A stretch of DNA of 43,481 nucleotides from Muribaculaceae bacterium (lineage in GTDB: Bacteria > Bacteroidota > Bacteroidia > Bacteroidales > Muribaculaceae), in NCBI GenBank assembly GCA_017935045.1, contig JAGBIJ010000013.1:1-43481 (forward strand). The letters run 5' to 3'. How positions within the stretch are numbered: position 1 is the first letter of the stretch; each line of letters starts with the position of its first letter. Positions 17,426-25,668 of the stretch are shown here, one piece after another. The notes under the pieces are model-generated. The model saw only the letters and a list, made by a program, of their open reading frames with translations. It was not told the origin of the DNA and did not search any database. The position numbers were made by a program, and so were the translations under genes.

Positions 17426-18415
17426 ATGGATACGACTCAGAACTCATTCATAATATCCGGGTCACCTCATATCCACAGCGCCGACAGCGTGAAGCGCAGA
17501 ATGTGGAATGTGGTCATAGCCCTTGTGCCCGCTCTGGCAGTGTCGCTGATATTTTTCGGTCTTCCGGCTCTGGCCGTGGCGCTGACAAGCGTCGGAGCCT
17601 GTCTCCTGACCGAATGGATCATAGATCGGTGGGTTATGAAAGTGCCGTCTACCCTGGGCAACGGCTCAGCACTCATTACCGGCCTGCTGTTAGCTTTCAA
17701 CCTGCCCAGCATCCTGCCCTGGTGGATGGTGGCCATTGGCGCCGTCGTGGCCATAGGCATAGGCAAGATGTCGTTCGGAGGTCTGGGATGCAATATATGG
17801 AATCCCGCGCTGGTAGGCCGCGTCTTTCTGCTGCTTTCCTTCCCGGCCGCTATGACCACATGGCCCGAGATGCAGAGCGGCATAGACGGCGTGACCGGGG
17901 CTACCGTGCTGGGCTACCTGAAGCAGACCGGCCATGCCGCCTCGCAGGGCGCGGTGGACTGGCTCAGTCTCGGCTTGGGCGACATGAACGGCTCGCTGGG
18001 CGAGGCCGGCTCCCTGGCACTGGTCATAGGCTTCTTCTGGATGCTTTTCACGCGCACCGTGACCTGGCATATACCGGTTGCGGTCCTCGGCTCGGCAGCC
18101 GTGGTGGCGCTATGCGCCGGAGCCGACCCCTGTCTGGAGCTGCTGAGCGGCGGCCTGCTTCTGGGAGCCCTGTTTATGGCCACTGACTACGTGACCTCGC
18201 CCATGACGCGCCGGGGGCAGATAATCTACGGCATACTTATCGGAGTAATAACCATGATAATCAGGCTGTGGGGCGCGTATCCCGAAGGGGTGTCGTTCGC
18301 CATCCTGTTAGGCAACAGCGTCACGCCGCTTATCAACAAATACTGCCGTCCGCGCCGTTTCGGCGAGCGCCGCAAGACCATCAGGCAGATGACCGAGGAA
18401 AGGAGGACCCGCTGA
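17426..18415 (+). CDS. rnfD: Rnf complex membrane subunit D
   Basis: A 329-residue polytopic subunit with about nine or ten hydrophobic segments. RnfD carries a covalently bound FMN and forms part of the ion-translocating core with RnfA and RnfE. The flavinylation motif TGAT lies at 157-160, making Thr160 the likely attachment residue. SGSPHIHS near the start and the NGSALITGLLLAFNLP segment (79-94) are typical of RnfD/NqrB. The stop overlaps the rnfG start by one base (TGATG at 18413-18417). Subunit identity is certain from family motifs and gene order; the coupling ion (sodium or proton) is not evident. Confidence 0.95.
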   Translation: MDTTQNSFIISGSPHIHSADSVKRRMWNVVIALVPALAVSLIFFGLPALAVALTSVGACLLTEWIIDRWVMKVPSTLGNGSALITGLLLAFNLPSILPWWMVAIGAVVAIGIGKMSFGGLGCNIWNPALVGRVFLLLSFPAAMTTWPEMQSGIDGVTGATVLGYLKQTGHAASQGAVDWLSLGLGDMNGSLGEAGSLALVIGFFWMLFTRTVTWHIPVAVLGSAAVVALCAGADPCLELLSGGLLLGALFMATDYVTSPMTRRGQIIYGILIGVITMIIRLWGAYPEGVSFAILLGNSVTPLINKYCRPRRFGERRKTIRQMTEERRTR

Positions 18416-19020
18416 TGAAGAAACTTACATCCACACTCCCCCACATGATTCTCTCCTTAGGGCTGGTAAGCATCATCGCCGCCGCGCTGCTCGGCGGAAT
18501 GTATGTGATAACCAAGGAACCCATAGCCCTTCAGGAAAAGGAATCGCGCATCGAGGCCATACGCCGCGTGGCTCCCGCTTTCGACAACGACCCCGAGGCC
18601 GACGCCGTAGAGATTACGACCCCTTCGGGCAACAGGTGTACAGTCTATCCCGCCATACTGTCCGGCCGCTTCAACGGCGCGGCCATAGCCACCTCCACCA
18701 TGGAGGGCTTCGGCGGCGAGATACGCATCATGGCCGGATTTACGGCCGACGGAGCCGTGAAAGACTATCAGGTAATGAGCCATGCCGAGACTCCCGGCCT
18801 CGGCTCCAAGATGCAGCTTTGGTTCCGCGACCCCAAGGGAGCGCGCTCGGTCATCGGCAAAAGCCCGGCGACTACCTCTTTCTACGTGGTCAAGGACAAG
18901 GAGCAGAAAGGGGAAATAGACGGAATCACGGCGGCTACAATATCTTCGCGCGCTTTTTTGGGAGCGCTGAGAGAGGCATTTGACGCTTACACCAAATACA
19001 GAGAAGACAATGGGAAATAA
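18415..19020 (+). CDS. rnfG: Rnf complex FMN-binding subunit G
   Basis: A 201-residue subunit with one N-terminal transmembrane helix (about 11-33) and a large periplasmic FMN-binding domain. Near the C-terminus is the flavinylation segment DGITAATISSR, with Thr175 as the probable attachment site. The usual SGAT core reads TAAT here; the flanking D, I and ISS residues remain. SHAETPGLGSKM in the middle is a strong RnfG/NqrC mark. The frame is open upstream, but the ATG at 18415 gives the natural hydrophobic N-terminus and one-base overlap with rnfD. It overlaps rnfE by 11 bases. Confidence 0.94.
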   Translation: MKKLTSTLPHMILSLGLVSIIAAALLGGMYVITKEPIALQEKESRIEAIRRVAPAFDNDPEADAVEITTPSGNRCTVYPAILSGRFNGAAIATSTMEGFGGEIRIMAGFTADGAVKDYQVMSHAETPGLGSKMQLWFRDPKGARSVIGKSPATTSFYVVKDKEQKGEIDGITAATISSRAFLGALREAFDAYTKYREDNGK

Positions 19021-19612
19021 ACTCAAAATAGTTTGGAACGGTATTCTGCCGGGTAATCCGGTGCTTGTGCTTCTGCTCGGCATGTGTGCGACGCTTGGCA
19101 CCACTTCGTCGGCGCAGAACGGCCTTATGATGGGAATGGCCACCGGAGGCGTGCTGATCTGCTCCAATATCGTAATCTCCATGATCAAGAGCCTGGTGCC
19201 CGACAAAGTGCGTATCCCGGTGTTCATAGTCGTCATAGCCACCTTCGTGACCATGCTGCAGATGGCCATATCGGCATGGCTGCCGGCGCTCAACGCCTCG
19301 CTCGGCATCTTCATCCCCCTTATAGTGGTCAACTGCATCCTGCTCGGACGCGCCGAAGCCTACGCTTCGCGCAATTCTGTCATCGATTCAGCTCTCGACG
19401 GCCTGGGATGCGGCCTGGGCTTCACGCTTGCCCTCACGCTGCTCGGCGGCGTGCGCGAGCTGCTCGGCACGGGATCGCTGTTCGGCTGTCCCGTCTTCAG
19501 CGAGGACTACGGCATGCTGCTTTTTGTCCTTGCGCCAGGCGCTTTCATAGCCTTAGGCTATCTCATCGCCCTAACCAATGCCCTGCTCAGAAAAATTGAC
19601 AAAAAATCCTGA
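19010..19612 (+). CDS. rnfE: Rnf complex membrane subunit E
   Basis: A 200-residue membrane protein with about six transmembrane helices, homologous to RnfA and NqrD. The N-terminal NPVLVLLLGMCATLGTT segment includes the conserved glycine-cysteine half-helix that, with its partner in RnfA, binds an intramembrane iron-sulfur cluster. VNCILLGRAEAYA and GLGFTLALTLLGGVRE are family motifs. The ATG at 19010 lies within the last codons of rnfG, giving tight coupling. The stop is 5 bases before rnfA. Confidence 0.94.
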   Translation: MGNKLKIVWNGILPGNPVLVLLLGMCATLGTTSSAQNGLMMGMATGGVLICSNIVISMIKSLVPDKVRIPVFIVVIATFVTMLQMAISAWLPALNASLGIFIPLIVVNCILLGRAEAYASRNSVIDSALDGLGCGLGFTLALTLLGGVRELLGTGSLFGCPVFSEDYGMLLFVLAPGAFIALGYLIALTNALLRKIDKKS

Positions 19613-19617
19613 CCGCC

Positions 19618-20199
19618 ATGCTTACATATCTGTCGATAATCATAACCGCCATCTTCATCAACAATATTGTCCTGGCCCAGTTCCTCGGCATCTGCCCCTT
19701 TCTCGGCGTGTCGCGTCAGACAGGGTCGGCGCTCGGTATGGGCGCGGCCGTGACATTTGTGATTACGCTCTCCACCGCCGTTACCTGGTGTCTGCAGACC
19801 TACCTGCTCGATCCTCTCCAGCTTCAGTTTCTGCAGACCATACTGTTTATACTCGTCATAGCCTCGCTGGTGCAGATGCTTGAGATAGTGATACGCAAGA
19901 TAGCCCCCGCGCTATACGAGGCTCTCGGAGTGTTTCTGCCTCTGATTACCACCAACTGCGCAGTGCTTGGCGTGGCCATACTCGTCATACAGAAGCAATT
20001 TACGCTCATGGAATCGATAGCCTACGGCTTCTCCACCTCACTGGGCTTTACCCTGGCTTTGTGGATATTTGCCGGCATACGCGAGCAGATTGCCATTACC
20101 AAGGTTCCGAAAGGCATGAGCGGTGTGCCGTTGGCGTTGCTGTGTGCCGGTATTCTGGCAATGGCATTCATGGGATTCTCCGGGATAAAAATCGGATAA
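19618..20199 (+). CDS. rnfA: Rnf complex membrane subunit A
   Basis: A 193-residue membrane protein with about six transmembrane helices, the RnfE partner. FINNIVLAQFLGICPFLGVS near the N-terminus holds the conserved half-helix Cys, and TTNCAVLGVAIL repeats the inverted motif seen in RnfE. GFTLALWIFAGIREQI is also shared. This is the last gene of the rseC-rnfBCDGEA run, the standard order for this phylum. I see no clear intrinsic terminator in the short gap before the next promoter at 20243. Confidence 0.95.
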   Translation: MLTYLSIIITAIFINNIVLAQFLGICPFLGVSRQTGSALGMGAAVTFVITLSTAVTWCLQTYLLDPLQLQFLQTILFILVIASLVQMLEIVIRKIAPALYEALGVFLPLITTNCAVLGVAILVIQKQFTLMESIAYGFSTSLGFTLALWIFAGIREQIAITKVPKGMSGVPLALLCAGILAMAFMGFSGIKIG

Positions 20200-20242
20200 T
20201 ATTGAAGCCCTGAAAAATATTTTTTGCCAAAACGAAATAAAA

Positions 20243-20274
20243 TTTTGGTGGAAATAAAATTTTGTGTATCTTTG
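20243..20274 (+). promoter_or_regulatory. Bacteroidota-type promoter of the giant secreted protein
   Basis: TTTTG at 20243-20247, 19 bases, then TATCTTTG at 20267-20274 followed by C. About 65 bases of leader precede the ATG at 20340, and the leader includes two near copies of an AATCGCAAAG-like string around the start site. Confidence 0.8.
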
Positions 20275-20339
20275 CGATTGGATAATTACGCTAATCGCAA
20301 AGATTTATTTATACAGACACTAACCAATAATTTTATTTT

Positions 20340-23300
20340 ATGGCTAAAAATCTTACACATTGGAGCAGATGGGCGCTCGGCGGCGCCCTGGCTCTCGCCT
20401 CGGTTGTCCCGTGGACAGACGCTGGCGCGAAGCAACTGCTCGACGAGAATTTCGATTATTCGGCCGGCAACCTCTACGGCAAGGGCGGCTGGGTAAAGTA
20501 CGGTTCAAATCCAGAGGCTCCCATCCAGGTCTCAGACGCCAATCTGACGTACGCCGGATATCAGACAGAGGCTGTCGGCGGCATGGCCTCCATTACCAAA
20601 GACAATCTGGCGGAGGATCTGATGAAGAACTGGGGGGAGGCGATATCCACAGGCGAAGTGTATGTATCGTTCTTATGTAAGGTAAACAACATTGACAACG
20701 TTACCACAGCTAAGAATTCATATTTCTTTTCCATCGTTCCGCAGATGAAGGACAATGCCTGGGCTGACAAAAAATCGCCTGATGAGATTGCGCGTTGTTT
20801 CGTCGCGCCGGGTTCTTCCGAGGGAAAGATAAAATTCGGAGTGTCGCGTTTTCAGGCCGTTGCCAATGCCGTCTGGGCAGAGACAGAGGTCAATCTCGGC
20901 GAGACATGTCTTATCGTGATGAAATACAAGTTTGTCGATGGCGATACCAATGACGAGATCTATCTTTGGGTCAATCCGGATATCTCCGCGGCGGCTCCGA
21001 GTGCCGACGCTCTGTATGACAAGGCTGTCGGCAAAGACGCGCCGTTCGGGCTCTATGGCGTGCAGCTGCGGCAGGGCAACTCTAAAAGCAATCCGAGCCC
21101 CGCGGTGGATATTGACGCCGTGCGCGCCGGAACGGAGTGGACCGACCTGTTCCCGTCTTCATCCGGTGGCGGCGATGAGGAGCCGCCTGCGCTGCGTTCG
21201 ACTGATCAGGAAATGTATGTTTCCGCTTATCAGGGATTCGCGGTTCAGCAGACAGCTACAATCAAGGGAAAGAATCTGAAGGGCGATGTCACTGTCGTTT
21301 GTCCCGAAGGCGTGACCTGCGATACTCCGACTCTCTCCAAAGAGGATGTGATGAGTACCGAAGGCGCTAAGGTAGTCTTTACGATTCCCGACCCGCAGAC
21401 CGAAAAGACGTACAATATAGTATTGAATACGGAAGGCGCCGATCCGTTTAATATGACACTGACCGCATACGTCACAGCATGTACCAAGGTCGACAACCTC
21501 AGTGCCTTGCGTGGCGTGGAAGGTATGTATGGCTATGGCGGCACAGCTATTGTGACGGCAATAGAATCGACCGGATACGACAACTATAATATATATGCTC
21601 AGGATGAGACGGGCGGCGTGAAGATGGTTTCATGGAGCGATACCGGGGCTCCGTTCGCCATAGGCGACCGGATAACCGGATTTGTAGGATGGACTGAGCC
21701 TGAGCTGGGCGCTCCGAAAGTGTCGAATTCTAAGGAGCCTGAGCTTGTCGCCCATGGCGAGGCTGCAGTGCCAGTCGTAGTGGCAGCCGGCGACATCACG
21801 TCTGCAAACGCAGCTGAATATATCTATCGGTTGGTACAGGTCAAAGGTCTGAGCTTCACTGATCCTGCCGACAAGACTTTCAGTACGAAATTTGTAGACG
21901 CTACGGGCGCCAATGGCGCCGGTGTGCGTATCAAAGCCATGATCGGAAGTGACCTGATAGGCCAGGCTCTCCCTACCGGGAAGGTAGATGTGACCGGTCT
22001 CTCGTTCTCGGCCAGCGCTTTTACCATGGCTGTGCCCTTTGCTTCTTATATAGAGGAAGCAGCCGTAAGTGCGCCGACTATTATCGCCGACAAGACTCAG
22101 ATTGATCTCCAGGGCATGCTGCAGGGTGCCTCCGCTACCGCTACAGTCAACCTGAAAGCTACCGACCTGACCGGCGATGTGACCGTCACTTGTCCGGCCG
22201 GCATAACTTGCGACAAGGCTACAGTGACCAAGGAGGAAGCTATGGCAGAGGCCGGCGTAGACCTCAACTTCACGATTACTCCGGTCGCCGTAGGTCCCTT
22301 TACAGGCAAGGTAACCCTCGCTTCCGAAGGCGCGCAAGACGTAGTCCTGACGTTTGAGGTTGAAGACGTGTATAAGGTAATCACGCTTGCCAACTCCACG
22401 GCAGTGATGAACCAGCTCGACGACCCCGACTTGATGGACAATACTTACCGCTACACCGGCAAGGCTGTCATCACTTATATAGAGAAGTGTGACAACGGCT
22501 ACTCCGAGTTTGACCGCATCTACGCGCAGGATATGTTCGGCGGCCTCTGCATCAGCACCGAGTATGCCGGCGCTAATCCCTTCAAAGTCGGCGACGAGAT
22601 AAGCAATTTCTATTGCGTGATGCAGGCTGAATTAGGCGCCCCGACAATGTTCATAATCACTGTCGGCGACGGCCCCATGGCCGAGGTTACCGCCGAAGGC
22701 AAGACCAAGACTCCGACCACTATAAATATCAGCGAGATTACTGCTGCCACCGCGCCTCAGTACCTGTACCGTCTTGTCAAGCTCGAAGGCGTGACATTCC
22801 AGCCCAAGGAGGGTCAGACCCAATTTAGCGCTACCGCGACAGTGACCGTATCCGACGGCGACAAGACCGCCGTGGCCCGCGCCATGCAGGGCTCGGATGT
22901 GGTAGGAGCCGAGATTCCGCTCGGCACTGTGACCGTAACAGGTATCTCGCAGTCCGCCGCACAGCTCACGCTGGGCATAGGCAAGATGTCTGACATCGAG
23001 GTGGGCGCCCCCGAGGTAACCATCACTCCCGAAAAGATGTTTGATTTCGCCAACAATGCCGCTGCAGTGGGCGAAAAGACAGAAATCTACAAATACACTG
23101 TCAACGCCCAAAGCATCAAGGCCGAGGCTCCTGTCATGATTACCGGAGCTGACGCAGCCATGTTCTCCGTAGAGCCCGCCTCCATACCCGCAGGCAACTC
23201 CAACACCGTGGTTACAGTCTACTATCAGCCTACATCCGTAGGCATGCACAAGGGCAATGTATTCTTCGACTTCGACGGTACAAGCAGCGAGCTGAACCAG

Positions 23301-24428
23301 ACCATGTCGCTCGGCACATGCAAGGCTTACGATCCGCAGAATATGCCCGCCGTGACAATCACGCCCTCCGAGGTAGAGCTTATAGCCAAGCCCGGCGAGA
23401 AAGTGACGGCCGAGGTCAAGCTTACCGGAAGCGGTTGCTTCGACTATATTACCGGCGCCCGTCAGGGTACAGGCGACAACGGCGGAATTACGGTAAGCAG
23501 CACTTATATGCTGCCCGACTCCAAGGACGCCCCGATAATCGTGACTTTCCAACCCAAGGCCGAAGGCGAGTTCAGCGAGACATTTGTCTATACGACTACG
23601 CTGTGCGCCACTCCCGCCACCCTGACTATCAAGGCAGTCTGCAAGGGCGAGATTGAGCCTCAGCCTGTAGAGGGTCAGCCTTTCGAGTTGTCGACAGCCG
23701 ATCCGCAGCCCTGGTACACTCAGGACTTCATGAGCGTGGAGAAGAACAAACCTCTCTCCATAGAGGGCTGGACCAACTCCGCAATCGAGGGTCAGCGCGC
23801 ATGGTGGGGCTATGTAGGCGACGGTGACGACGTGTTCCACGCCGCCAAGTGTACCGCTTACGACAGCCAGATTGCTTCCGGCAAGGGCCTGAAAGACCAG
23901 CAGATGATACTCGCTTCCCCGGCTCTTGACTATCTGAATGCCAAGACCAAGACACTGAAGTTCCGTCTGATGGGTCAGTTCTTGACCAAGGGTTCAGGCG
24001 ATGTGCTTGAGATATGCCTTATCGAGCCTGCGGCCGACGGCTTCGACATCTCTCCTATGGACGGCTTCAGCATACCGGCTACCGAGGACGAGTCCGGCAC
24101 GTGGATACCGTACGAGGTGGATATGAGCCAGATACCCTCGATGCCCGAGGTATTCTTCATCGGATTCCGCTTCAACTATACGCGCGGAAGTGACAATGCC
24201 ACTACTTACTACATTACCGACTTCGTATGGAGTGACAAGTCCGAGGGCGTGGACGGCGTGATAAGCGACGCAGCCATGTTCGCCGGAGCCAAGGCTGATG
24301 CCGACGGCCTGTACAGCGTCTACAACATGCAGGGCATGCTTGTGAAGCGGACAGCCAGCGCGGCAGATGTACTCGCTCTGCCAGCCGGAATCTATATTGC
24401 CGGTGGCAAGAAAGTATGCGTGAAGTAA
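20340..24428 (+). CDS. Giant secreted modular protein with C-terminal sorting tail
   Basis: A 1362-residue exported protein with a signal peptide of about 30 residues (hydrophobic ALGGALALASVV). Residues 31-275 form a beta-rich domain. Two tandem modules of about 300 residues follow. Each has a GDVTV-CP-G-TCD unit (308 and 605 onward) and then an OB-fold-like unit with I/Y-AQD and the ELGAP motif (about 397-465 and 703-770), reminiscent of the DUF5689-type domain of Bacteroidota surface proteins. A further beta-sandwich region (about 910-1120) and a choice-of-anchor-J-like domain (about 1125-1305) come next. The last 40 residues (YSVYNMQGMLVKR...LPAGIYI) match the Por/type IX secretion sorting tail. 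The role is unknown; surface adhesion, scaffolding or glycan binding are guesses. Confidence 0.85.
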   Translation: MAKNLTHWSRWALGGALALASVVPWTDAGAKQLLDENFDYSAGNLYGKGGWVKYGSNPEAPIQVSDANLTYAGYQTEAVGGMASITKDNLAEDLMKNWGEAISTGEVYVSFLCKVNNIDNVTTAKNSYFFSIVPQMKDNAWADKKSPDEIARCFVAPGSSEGKIKFGVSRFQAVANAVWAETEVNLGETCLIVMKYKFVDGDTNDEIYLWVNPDISAAAPSADALYDKAVGKDAPFGLYGVQLRQGNSKSNPSPAVDIDAVRAGTEWTDLFPSSSGGGDEEPPALRSTDQEMYVSAYQGFAVQQTATIKGKNLKGDVTVVCPEGVTCDTPTLSKEDVMSTEGAKVVFTIPDPQTEKTYNIVLNTEGADPFNMTLTAYVTACTKVDNLSALRGVEGMYGYGGTAIVTAIESTGYDNYNIYAQDETGGVKMVSWSDTGAPFAIGDRITGFVGWTEPELGAPKVSNSKEPELVAHGEAAVPVVVAAGDITSANAAEYIYRLVQVKGLSFTDPADKTFSTKFVDATGANGAGVRIKAMIGSDLIGQALPTGKVDVTGLSFSASAFTMAVPFASYIEEAAVSAPTIIADKTQIDLQGMLQGASATATVNLKATDLTGDVTVTCPAGITCDKATVTKEEAMAEAGVDLNFTITPVAVGPFTGKVTLASEGAQDVVLTFEVEDVYKVITLANSTAVMNQLDDPDLMDNTYRYTGKAVITYIEKCDNGYSEFDRIYAQDMFGGLCISTEYAGANPFKVGDEISNFYCVMQAELGAPTMFIITVGDGPMAEVTAEGKTKTPTTINISEITAATAPQYLYRLVKLEGVTFQPKEGQTQFSATATVTVSDGDKTAVARAMQGSDVVGAEIPLGTVTVTGISQSAAQLTLGIGKMSDIEVGAPEVTITPEKMFDFANNAAAVGEKTEIYKYTVNAQSIKAEAPVMITGADAAMFSVEPASIPAGNSNTVVTVYYQPTSVGMHKGNVFFDFDGTSSELNQTMSLGTCKAYDPQNMPAVTITPSEVELIAKPGEKVTAEVKLTGSGCFDYITGARQGTGDNGGITVSSTYMLPDSKDAPIIVTFQPKAEGEFSETFVYTTTLCATPATLTIKAVCKGEIEPQPVEGQPFELSTADPQPWYTQDFMSVEKNKPLSIEGWTNSAIEGQRAWWGYVGDGDDVFHAAKCTAYDSQIASGKGLKDQQMILASPALDYLNAKTKTLKFRLMGQFLTKGSGDVLEICLIEPAADGFDISPMDGFSIPATEDESGTWIPYEVDMSQIPSMPEVFFIGFRFNYTRGSDNATTYYITDFVWSDKSEGVDGVISDAAMFAGAKADADGLYSVYNMQGMLVKRTASAADVLALPAGIYIAGGKKVCVK

Positions 24429-24457
24429 TGTAATCCGACGTACGACATGAATCTCTG

Positions 24458-24483
24458 GCGCCGTCCCTGCATAGGGGCGGCGC
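24458..24483 (+). terminator. GC-rich hairpin after the giant protein gene
   Basis: GCGCCGTCCCT at 24458-24468 pairs with AGGGGCGGCGC at 24473-24483, 11 base pairs with one G-T pair and the loop GCAT. Only a weak T-containing tail follows, but the stem is strong and lies 30 bases after the stop. Confidence 0.65.
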
Positions 24484-24563
24484 TTCTGTGTATGGAGGAG
24501 CGTCGCACGGATGTGAATATGTTGTAAAACATGTATGCAGGCACACCTTTTTTGGTATTGAGA

Positions 24564-24596
24564 TTTTGGAAATGACGGCAAATATTAGTAACTTTG
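24564..24596 (+). promoter_or_regulatory. Bacteroidota-type promoter of the SPFH/zinc-ribbon cluster
   Basis: TTTTG at 24564-24568, 20 bases, then TAACTTTG at 24589-24596. It would drive the five-gene cluster at 24667-28251, since no comparable box is seen inside the gaps. Confidence 0.8.
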
Positions 24597-24666
24597 TATT
24601 CTATTAGGCAAATACCGTTTGTAATAAACAGATAGCAACAAGTCTTTAAGAAAAATACAGATATAT

Positions 24667-25608
24667 ATGAAATTTGGTTTCAATCCGTTTGATCCGGAAT
24701 CGGTCAAGGAAAAGATATTAGGCGCTGCCGCCGCTGCCCGGCAGGTCGCTTCCGGACAGGTTCCTCCTCCGCCTCCCGCTCAGGCTGGCAGACCGGCCGC
24801 CGCTGCGTCGTCGGCCGTAAGCCGCGAGGAAGAGGAGTATGATAACGCTCTGGAAGAAATACCTTACGACTACGATTACACCAATCTGATCCGCACGGCG
24901 CTGGATGACGGTTGCCTGACGGAGATGGAGCGCAGGGTGCTGAAGAAGAAGGCTGAAGCCCAGGATTACGACTGGGACGAGGTGCAGATGTATCTGGAGG
25001 CTCTGCTTGTAAAGCGCCAGAAGATATTGATGATGCGCCAGGGGGCTCCCGGTATGGGCGTGCCTGTCAGTGCGCCGGCCATGCCTCCACAGGCTGCGCC
25101 TGTAATGCCTCCTCCGGCGCCGAGCGCGCCGCAGCCGCAGAAGAAAATAGAGAAGTGTCCGAACTGCGGCGCGCCCATAGAGTCGGGCATGTCTGTATGC
25201 CGCGACTGCGGATTCGCTTTCTCTCACATAGAGGCCAACAGCAGCACTCAGCGTCTGGGCCAGATGCTGCTCGCCATCGAGCGCAAGCGCGAGCTGCCAG
25301 AGATGCGCATGATAGACGACGAGGAGGTGGTAGGCGAAAAGATAGCCATTGAGATGGCTCAGGTAGTGCTCAACTTCGCGGTTCCCAACACCAAGGCCGA
25401 CCTGCTTGAGTTCATCATCACGACCGAGGGCCGGTCGCACTATAAGTTTACCGATCTGTCCTGGAAGAAGAAGCTGGCCAAGGCCTACAAGACCAAGCAC
25501 GACGAGTGTCTGACCAAGGCTAAGATTTACTTCCCCGGTGACCCGAACTTCGCCAAGCTGCACGCCGAAGCCGAGCAGCCCAAGAAGAAGCGCTTCGGAC
25601 TCTTCTGA
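24667..25608 (+). CDS. Zinc-ribbon protein with Pro-rich linkers, SPFH partner
   Basis: A 313-residue soluble protein of no named family that I recognise. Residues 32-50 and 127-158 are Pro/Ala-rich linkers. Residues 60-125 are acidic and helical, with a charged DDGCLTEMERRVLKKKA segment that resembles the short-oligomerisation (SHOCT/TerB-like) helices found beside other domains. A zinc ribbon follows: Cys164, Cys167, Cys178 and Cys181 in CPNCG...CRDCG. The C-terminal 110 residues are Lys/Glu-rich and helical, ending in KKKRFGLF. There is no signal peptide or membrane segment. It is the first gene after the cluster promoter, 60 bases before the SPFH gene. Zinc-ribbon proteins next to such SPFH genes are common, so a role as its binding partner is likely but unproven. 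Confidence 0.75.
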   Translation: MKFGFNPFDPESVKEKILGAAAAARQVASGQVPPPPPAQAGRPAAAASSAVSREEEEYDNALEEIPYDYDYTNLIRTALDDGCLTEMERRVLKKKAEAQDYDWDEVQMYLEALLVKRQKILMMRQGAPGMGVPVSAPAMPPQAAPVMPPPAPSAPQPQKKIEKCPNCGAPIESGMSVCRDCGFAFSHIEANSSTQRLGQMLLAIERKRELPEMRMIDDEEVVGEKIAIEMAQVVLNFAVPNTKADLLEFIITTEGRSHYKFTDLSWKKKLAKAYKTKHDECLTKAKIYFPGDPNFAKLHAEAEQPKKKRFGLF

Positions 25609-25668
25609 GAACGCGGCGCGACAATACAGATTCTAATAACAACTCCTAACTACAGATAAAATAAAAAT

